From positions 62,001-126,000 of the forward strand of contig BDSL01000139.1 in NCBI GenBank assembly GCA_003116995.1: DNA of 64,000 nt, written 5' to 3'. This stretch comes from Yamagishiella unicocca. Taxonomy: Eukaryota > Chlorophyta > Chlorophyceae > Chlamydomonadales > Volvocaceae. Below are positions 57,109-64,000 of this stretch, piece after piece. Both the position numbers and the translations under genes were made by a program. How positions within the stretch are numbered: the first letter of the stretch is position 1; every line of letters starts with the position of its first letter. The notes under the pieces were generated by a model. It was given only the letters and a program-made list of their open reading frames with translations, did no database searches and was not told where the DNA came from.

Positions 57109-58880
57109 ATGGCAAACAGTAATATGCAAACAGACAAGCTTGCAGCACTTATAACGCACAGTAGCGTCATCGGTGCGCCCGACTCAAGAGTTCCCCCTAC
57201 CCCCCACCCGCCCAGTACGTCAGGCCAGACCCCAGGTGCCCACACCCCTGTCGCACCTGGCTTTCATGAACCACAGTGGTCAGTCTGCTACTGCCACAAA
57301 CTTCCTCACAGCGACCGCCAGTGCCGCAATCCCCACCGCCACCGCTGCTCTCGCGCTTCCGCCAGCCACGCCAGCACCTCCTCTGCTTGCTGCTCCTTCA
57401 GTCCAAAGGCCCGCCGCCTTCACCTCTGATCCCATTCCACCAGACAGCCCACCTCGACGACACAGCGCGGCACGGGCAGGTCACAGCCTACCTCCGCCAG
57501 CGAGGGTGAATGTATCTCCATGGGTCCCCCAGGGGCAGCCCAGCCGGCCCAGGCAGCGCATCGTAGCCAGATAGCCGTTGATGGCACCATCATAATAGAG
57601 GTGGCCATTGTCCCGAGAAGAGGAACGGAGGCAGGGGAGGTAGGGGAGGGAGGGGAAGGTAACTTGATGGCAGGTGGGCAGTTCCGCTTACATGCGCACG
57701 GGTACGCTAGCTCCGTCGGCCCTCCTGATGCCCCCGCGGCTCGCTCTCACGACACCCTAGTGCCCGCCTGCTTGTTGCCGCAGCCAGTGCCACAAAGGAC
57801 ACCCCTACCCTGCAACATGCTACCGCATCGCCGCCCCGACGGACATGTCCAGATTATTTGTTCAGTAGCAAATCGGAGTGGGGTTCTGGCGGGGAAGAGC
57901 TCCCCGAGCGTATGTTGCAGAGATACTAGTTCGGGGATTAGAACGCTTTTAGAGTGCATCATGTCTGGCGGAGGCGATGCTGCCCTGCGTTTCAGTGTCT
58001 GTGTTACTTTGTTGGGGTATGGCCTCCGCCGGCTCACAGCTGCCGGGTTATCATCGTCGCGTGTTCGCAGGTGTTTCTTTGGCAGTCCAGTTGCTCCTGC
58101 AGCTCCTAGTTCGTTCAGCAACGCGCGCATGGAGCGGGCATTGAGGCCTTGCACCGCCGCCTCATTGCCAAACTAGATTCAGCCACACCTGCATCGAGCG
58201 TCCGCCACCGAGCAGCGCATGATGCGGCGCTGCTTGCGGCCTACCAGCAGAGGGGCCGTGATGTGGCCACCGGCAGGGCATCACGCACAGCATCTCTGCG
58301 AGGAGCCCCACCACACGCTAGTGTTCCTGCAGCACACCCCAGCTTGCCCCCCGCCGCCCAGGGCAATTACCCCTCTCAGTCCACGCCTGTCACCAGGGCA
58401 ATGCAGCCATTCTACTTGGCACCGCAGTGCTACCGCACTCACGTCTCAGCTCGTTCGTCGGGTCCTCGCGCGATGATGTGACCTACAAGAACCAGGAGGC
58501 ATTCCGGGCGCTACAACCAACCGCAACGTACAGGGGCCAGGGGATAGTGCGCAACCAACAGATCGTGTTGGAGCACCTGGTGTTCTACTGGCACCAGCAC
58601 GTCCTAGACACCGCACCCCCCGTGCCTGGGGCCATCACCGCATTTCGTGCCTTCACTTACCCGCCTGGCAAAACTCCAGGTGAAGCCCATGCCCTGCTCC
58701 AGCAGCTGGGGGAACTCTGTGACACCACAGTAAACACGTCAGCTGAACACGCGACACTGCTGTTTTACAGCATAACACCGGAAAACCTGCCCAGTACCGT
58801 GCACTCGCTTGTCACGACACAGCGCGTAACCATCACAGCGCGTGCAGAGTGCGTTGGTTGCCGTACGCTAAGGGCATGAG
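57109..58880 (+). mobile_element. Gag-like, frame-broken retroelement or unresolved gene
   Basis: Pro/Ala/Ser-rich ORFs on the plus strand (57173-57574), then an alpha-helical stretch (LIAKLDSATPAS...HDAALLAAYQQRG near 58160). A more structured ORF (58427-58879) carries GQGIVRNQQIVLEHLVFYW and PPGKTPGEAHALLQQLGELC. The frame changes between 58140-58430 and 58427-58879 without a clear intron. Gag-like character is an impression only; no protease, RT or integrase motif here. Confidence 0.3.
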
Positions 58881-59069
58881 TTGCGCCCTGCGGTTAGCGT
58901 TGTCTGGTAGATGTAGTTACACGGCTTTGATTGCCGGTAATTACGGTAGTTATATTAGAGCTATCGTTACAGTAGATGTGAAGCCAACGGACACATGTGC
59001 ATGTGTCGGCAGCATTGGTAGATGTGCTCCAGGGATGGCAGTTAGCCACGTTCGGGAGCGCACCTAGGC

Positions 59070-59113
59070 CCGCTGCCTGGAATGCCCAGGCAGCGGAGTT
59101 TGTCGCCACAAAC
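59070..59113. other. Two consecutive perfect hairpins
   Basis: CCGCTGCCTGG / CCAGGCAGCGG (11-bp stem, 5-nt loop, 59070-59096) followed by GTTTGT-CGCC-ACAAAC (59098-59113). They sit just before the open frame of the retroelement polyprotein. Confidence 0.8.
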
Positions 59114-59193
59114 TAACAAAGTCTGGAAGAAACAGCCCTGTACTGACACATCGCTGTAAGACTAGTGCGTACCTCCGCCCATTCTCTCAATAG

Positions 59194-62100
59194 CATCCAC
59201 AACTTGCACGTCGCAGTGTGTTGATTGCTCAGTCTTTTCGCTCTCTTCACCCAAGAGCCGACGCACGCGCGTCGGTGCCGCGTCCGGCAGCCAGGCGGCC
59301 TCTGGGGCAGCGAATCCTCGACAAACTCCGCTGCACGTCAGACCAACCTGAGGACCTTCCCCGCGTTCCCAGGATTGACAACAACACCGACGAGACCAAC
59401 ACCGACGGTCAACCCGGGCCAGCGTTACATTTGGCATCTGGTTCGTCTGGTGCATCTGGCTCATTTGGGACCGGCGAGGCCGGGAACTTTCCACTTGTCC
59501 GCAGCGGGGCTGCTGGGACCGGCGAGGCCGGGGACAATTCAGGTGTTCGCAGCGAGGCTGCTGGAACCGGCGAGGCCGGGAACATCCTGAGATCCTGCAG
59601 CGGGGCTGCTGGGATCAACGAGGCCAGGAACGCCGCTCCGTCTTGCGACGCAGCGGCTGGTACTGAACTCGGTTATCTTCAAGGCGAGGCACCCGAGGAG
59701 GAGCCACCTGCGAGGAATCTACCTGCGCCCTTCACCGTCGCCGTCGTCCGCCCTTTCACCATGGGACCCGGAGGCTTCAGCAAGCCACCGCCTTACTTGG
59801 GTCAACCAGGCGACTTCGAAAGTTGGAAGGTCAGGTTCGATGCGCACAAGCAGATGGTCCTGTGCAATGGCCAAATGGGAGCTCAGCCAGCCATCCTGGC
59901 CATCACGTTCAACGCAACCGTCCTCAACGTGGGGCCATCGTCACCTTTCGGCACCTGGGTGGCGGACACCTACGCGGCGATCCGTGCGGAACACGAGCAG
60001 GGTTTCCAAGCGTTGGCAGCGCCGGGGGCGGTGCCACGCCCATATCTGGGAGCTGGCTACGTGAGGGCAGACGGCGCCATTATCGCGGACCTGTGGGACA
60101 CCTGGGTCGCGGCAGCAAAGGCGCGGTTCAACATCGCCGATCCCCTGGCTCGCGGCCGAGCTGAGGCTTTCAAGCAGCTTCCCGAGGAGGCACCACATCA
60201 GGCCGGCCAGCGGTACTCGGAGATCATCAACAAGCTGTCGGTTGAGGATGCCTGCGCCAAAGACAAGGCCAGGTGGTTTCTCTTCGGCCTACACGACCAG
60301 GCAATGAAGCACTGGGTAAACCAACAGTTCCTGGCCCGGAATGCGCCGGCGTGGACCTTCGAGGCCGTGCTGGAGTTCGCCAACCTGTATCACATGCGGA
60401 ATCAGCTTTCGCCGATGTTGTCGGGGGCTGGCGCCGCGAAGAGCGGGGCTCGCTCGTTGGCCACCACTTCAGCCGGGGGCGCAGCGGATACCATCGAGGC
60501 CTTCCCCGGCAGCCCGCACCTGGTCGAGCTGCAGAAGTTTTTGGAGGCACAGCGCCGCCAAATGATGGACATGCTTACAAACCAGATGCAGACCATGGCC
60601 ACGTCAATGGCCACCGCCGTGCACGGGGGGGCGGGGCCCTCTCGTCACGGCGCGCCGCAGGGCAGCTGGGGGCAACCGGCCGGAGGCCGGGGGCAACCGG
60701 CCGGGGGCCGGGGGCCCAACCCCAGCAGCCGCGGTCAGCAGGCCAGCGGCCGTGGCGGCGAGCGTGGTGCAGCGACGGGCCGGGGGCCCAAGCTGAGCAT
60801 CAACGACCCGGGCCCGCTCACGGGCAGCCTGCCACCGTGTGACTACGTCAACTGCCGGGGCAAGCGGGAGAACCACAGCCGTGATTTCTGCTACCAGGCG
60901 CAGCGGGATGGCCTCCCGACCGCCAACATCAAGCCTCCGCCACAGTTGCCCGCGCGGGGCGCGCGCAACATGGCAACCCGGGCTCAGACCCAGGAGGCGC
61001 AGCACGACGAGGAGGAGTACGACCCGCGCATCATGCTGTGCAGCAGGTTGGTCGGGGGGGCTGAAGGAACGGCGGGGCCGTACACCTCGCTCGTCTCGAC
61101 CAAGGCGCAGTTGCTGCAAGAGCAACGACGCAACCTGCAGCTCGAGATGCCCGCACTTCTGCCGCAGCTCGTCGTGTCGCCAGCGCCGGTCAACGCAGCA
61201 CCGTCACCGTCTGCACCGCCGTTGCCCGCAGCCGTGCCCGTCGTCGCCGCCGTTGCACCCGCAGCCCTGGCGTCGCCACCGCCGACTGCTCCTGCCATGC
61301 CCGCGATGGTTCACACCGCCAACGTCGTCCGGGACCCGCTGCCCGTTGGTTACACGCAGCAGCCGCCAGGGCAGCTGCCCAGCACCTTACCACGGGCAAG
61401 CAAGGCAGCAGGGGTCGTCGCCAGGTTTGAGGTCAGCCTGCCGTGTGGCACGCGGTTCACGGTGGAGCTCGATGCGCAGGCGCCTGCGTCCGTGGTGGGT
61501 GCTGCCATGCACCTGCTGCAGTCGACCGGTTGCGCTGCGTGCATCCCGCCGGTCAAGCCCAACAGCAGCGACGCCGGTGCAGTGGAAGCGACAGTGGCAG
61601 CACAGCAGGCAGCCACGCCCGTCGCCAACGTGCCCTGGCTGCCCAGCCACCCTGATGCAGACCCGGCCGTCCTGACCCGGTCCATGCTGGAAGAGCTGCC
61701 GCCAGAGAAGGTGCAACAGGTGCTGCAGGACTACCGCGGAGCGAGTACAAACATCCTGCGGCTGCGCAACAAGGAGCCGCGTCATTCGATCGCGGTTCAG
61801 TCAGCTGACGGGGGTCTGCTCAGCGGTGGCTACAGCGTGGTGCCGGACACCGCCTCCGACATCACGCTGGCAAGCCTCAGTGCAGCGCGGAAGACCGGCC
61901 TCACCATCTCCGCGACCCGCACCAAGCTCAACACCGGGACCGGCCAGGGTGGCACCTTGGGTCAGTTGGTGGGTGGCCTGCCTACTGTCTTCGCCCCGGG
62001 CACGCCGTGGGAAACGCAAGTCAACCTGCCGTGCATCGTGGTCAGCGACCAGATTGCGGCCTCCTGTGGTTTCGACTTCCTGATTGGCACCCGCTGCCTG

Positions 62101-64000
62101 CACGACCTTGCCGTGGACGTGCGCCGATTCCCGCAGCCGCACCTGGTTTGGCACCCGTCCGTGCGGGGCACGGACGGTGTGCCTGAGATGGCATATTTGT
62201 CGATGGAGCCGCAACCTGGTGGCGGGGCCCCAGGCTCTGCAGGCGTCCTTTTCCAGCGCTGCTTGGTGGGCCGCCATGAGCCTGAGGAAGTGCTTGAGCT
62301 CACCGCCGAGGAGGAGGCAGAAATGATGGAGCTTGCTCAGGCGGAGCCGTCTCCCCCACCACCTTCTGCCCTCGCATCCCAGTCAGGTGCCGGGCCTTCG
62401 CACCTGGGGCCGCAGTACGGCCAGCCGGCCAGCGACGCCTTCGCTGAGATGGCAAGGCTGCTGGCCGCCACCACGGATCCGACCGTACGGGCCCTGCTGG
62501 TTGGGACACTCAGCCGGCTCGCTGGTAAGCATACCGCGGAGGCACCGCCCAGCCCCCAACGCCCGGCACAACGGCCACGTGAGGGCGACGCAGACAGTGA
62601 GTCAGGGGACATGTACGAAGGGCCCCTTCCCTCGGCGGTCGAGCTGGAGAAGATGGGCATTCGCCCTGTGGCTTACAAGGGCGCCGATGAATTTGGGGTC
62701 AGGAGCCTCGACCGTCAGGAACGGGCTGTCCGCCGGCAGCTGCACCGTCAGGGCTACCAACCGCCACGACCGCCACCACCGCAGTCACTTCGCGGCCGTC
62801 TGGAATACCCAGGCCAACCGCCCATCGCTGGGCTGTGCATGCGACTGCCGTCTCCGGGCCCGGGGGGCCCGGGACCGTCTGCACCGCCTGCCATCACAGC
62901 ACCGCGTGGGCGACTTCGGTCACCGGGCCCGGGGGGCCCGGGACCGTCGGTCCCGCCATCGGCAGCAGCACTACGAGAGCAACGGCAGCACTTGGGCCCG
63001 GGGGGCTCAGGGCCGCGAGGGCGCTCGAGCCCACCTGCCCGACGTGCCGTGCACCCGAGTCACGAAGTTGTGCATCGGTCTGCCGCGGAGGAAGCGCGGC
63101 CAACCCTGCAGCCACGGCTGGCTGCAGCCATTGGAGGCGGGCAGGGCCCTCCCGCGGGCGCCGGCGACCGACGAGCTCCACCGCCTGCCCGGGGGGCTGG
63201 CGGGGGGCAACTGCGTGAGAGGGCGGTGGCACCACGGGCGCGGAGCGTGTCCCCGCAACCACCGCCGCACGCGCGACGTCGGCAGCAGGATGTGCAGTCT
63301 TGCACCTACCATCCGTCGCCAACTGAGTACCGCAGGATGCCGTTCGTCGTCTGCGGGCCCGAGCCGTGGCAGCTACGCCTGGAGCTCCACCAAGGCGATC
63401 CCCAGCGCACCAAGGCTGGGCGCGCTCACACCGTGGGGTTTGACACCGGCCTCCGCGCCTACGCCGTCTTCCGGCAGGACTTCCTGGAGCGAAACGGGCT
63501 AGCCTACTCCACGGTGCGCCGGCCTAGCATCTACGACTGGGAACGTCGGGAGCACCAGGCCCTGGGCTCGGTGTCACTGGGGCACCTGCGGTTTTGCCTT
63601 CCTGCGCAGCAGCACGTAGCCGTCCGCCCCCCACCTGCCACCTCCAACTGCTTCTGGCCTGTGGTGCGGGAGCAGGAGCACGACATTGTGCTGGGGAACG
63701 CCTTTCTCCATCACCACGGCCAGCTCGACCTGGCCACCGGTCAAGATGTCGGCACTCTGCGGCTGACCAACTTCGGCGCACCGGAAGCCGCCTCCTTTCC
63801 CCTTGTCACAGGGGTTGCCGACCGGATCGTGTATGCCGCCGCCGCAGTTGGGGTCGCCACCACGTCATCCGCATGCCAGCATCGCGACCGCCAGGCCAAG
63901 GCAGCCCACCGGCGGCACCGGAATGCCTGCCGGCACCTGCGCCAACGCGCCCTGCAACGCACGGAGAGGGACCGGCAGCGCATGGCAGAGGAGCAACAGC
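59194..64000 (+). CDS. Retroelement polyprotein: gag, zinc knuckle, two retropepsin-like domains (partial)
   Basis: One open frame of 1602 codons from the stop at 59191 to the window edge; the first ATG in frame is 59761, but coding-like repeats precede it, so the true start or an upstream exon is unknown. The gag region runs from YLGQPGDFESWKVRFDAH through LFGLHDQAMKHWVNQQF. A CCHC-type knuckle variant C-X4-C-X6-H-X4-C (CDYVNCRGKRENHSRDFC) sits at ~60838. First protease-like domain: VPDTASD at ~61843 and FDFLIGTRCL at 62071. Second: GFDTGLRAYA at ~63436 and DIVLGNAFLHHHG at ~63682. Collagen-like SPGPGGPGPS repeats lie between them. Reverse transcriptase and integrase, if present, are beyond the window, so the superfamily cannot be fixed. 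The frame is intact, suggesting a young copy. Confidence 0.75.
59470..59661 (+). repeat. 48-bp coding repeat, 4 copies
   Basis: Four in-frame 16-residue units of the form TGEAGNxxxxRSGAAG; the fourth is degenerate. They lie upstream of the first ATG of the polyprotein frame. Confidence 0.9.
62853..63012 (+). repeat. Three GC palindromes at ~69-bp spacing (collagen-like)
   Basis: GGGCCCGGGGGGCCCGGG-type palindromes near 62857, 62926 and 62993 encode SPGPGGPG; the third is imperfect. They lie between the two protease-like domains. Confidence 0.75.

Noticed and set aside
57747..58154. Minus-strand ORF with a SAP-like NARSMRALLNELG stretch
   Set aside because: Short, not supported by neighbours, and lying opposite plus-strand coding-like sequence; probably chance.

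Overview
The window reads as nuclear DNA of a chlorophycean green alga, probably volvocine-like. The evidence is GC-rich, intron-dense genes, TGTAA polyadenylation signals after most genes, many intronic minisatellites, and a selenocysteine thioredoxin reductase with a SECIS element. The species cannot be named from the sequence alone. Gene models were built by hand from reading frame, splice sites and phase continuity. Most junctions are phase-consistent; unresolved ones are stated.

Layout. 0.3-3.6 kb (-): a secretory GT90/CAP10-type glycosyltransferase. 4.1-8.8 kb (+): a Nudix hydrolase of the NUDT6-like type. 9.5-18.7 kb (+): a very large protein with two cyclic-nucleotide-binding domains and a 9-residue tandem repeat. 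19.5-20.2 kb (-): an O6-methylguanine-DNA methyltransferase with a 50-residue membrane ORF only 21 nt upstream on the same strand, which looks like a green-algal bicistronic locus. 20.7-27.3 kb (+): a ~1600-residue protein with an AIR9-like N-terminal domain. 27.9-29.5 kb (-): a small putatively acylated protein and a doubtful ORF. 29.9-32.4 kb (+) and 32.7-42.2 kb (-): two tail-to-tail coiled-coil proteins. 42.5-48.0 kb (+): thioredoxin reductase ending GCUG with in-frame UGA, and a SECIS about 390 nt downstream. 48.8-51.0 kb (-): oligosaccharyltransferase ribophorin II/Swp1. 51.4-52.2 kb (-): a nucleolar RRM protein. 52.5-56.5 kb (-): a second GT90 enzyme. 57-64 kb: retroelement territory ending in a gag-protease polyprotein that runs off the window.

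The two GT90 enzymes and the OST subunit all act on glycoproteins in the secretory pathway. They do not form an operon-like unit. TrxR, MGMT and Nudix are housekeeping redox, repair and nucleotide-sanitation functions.

The most unusual signals are the selenoprotein locus, homologous repeat blocks sitting 19-31 nt inside several unrelated introns (an introner-like pattern), the candidate bicistronic MGMT locus, at least three GC-AG introns, and a retroelement polyprotein with two successive retropepsin-like domains.
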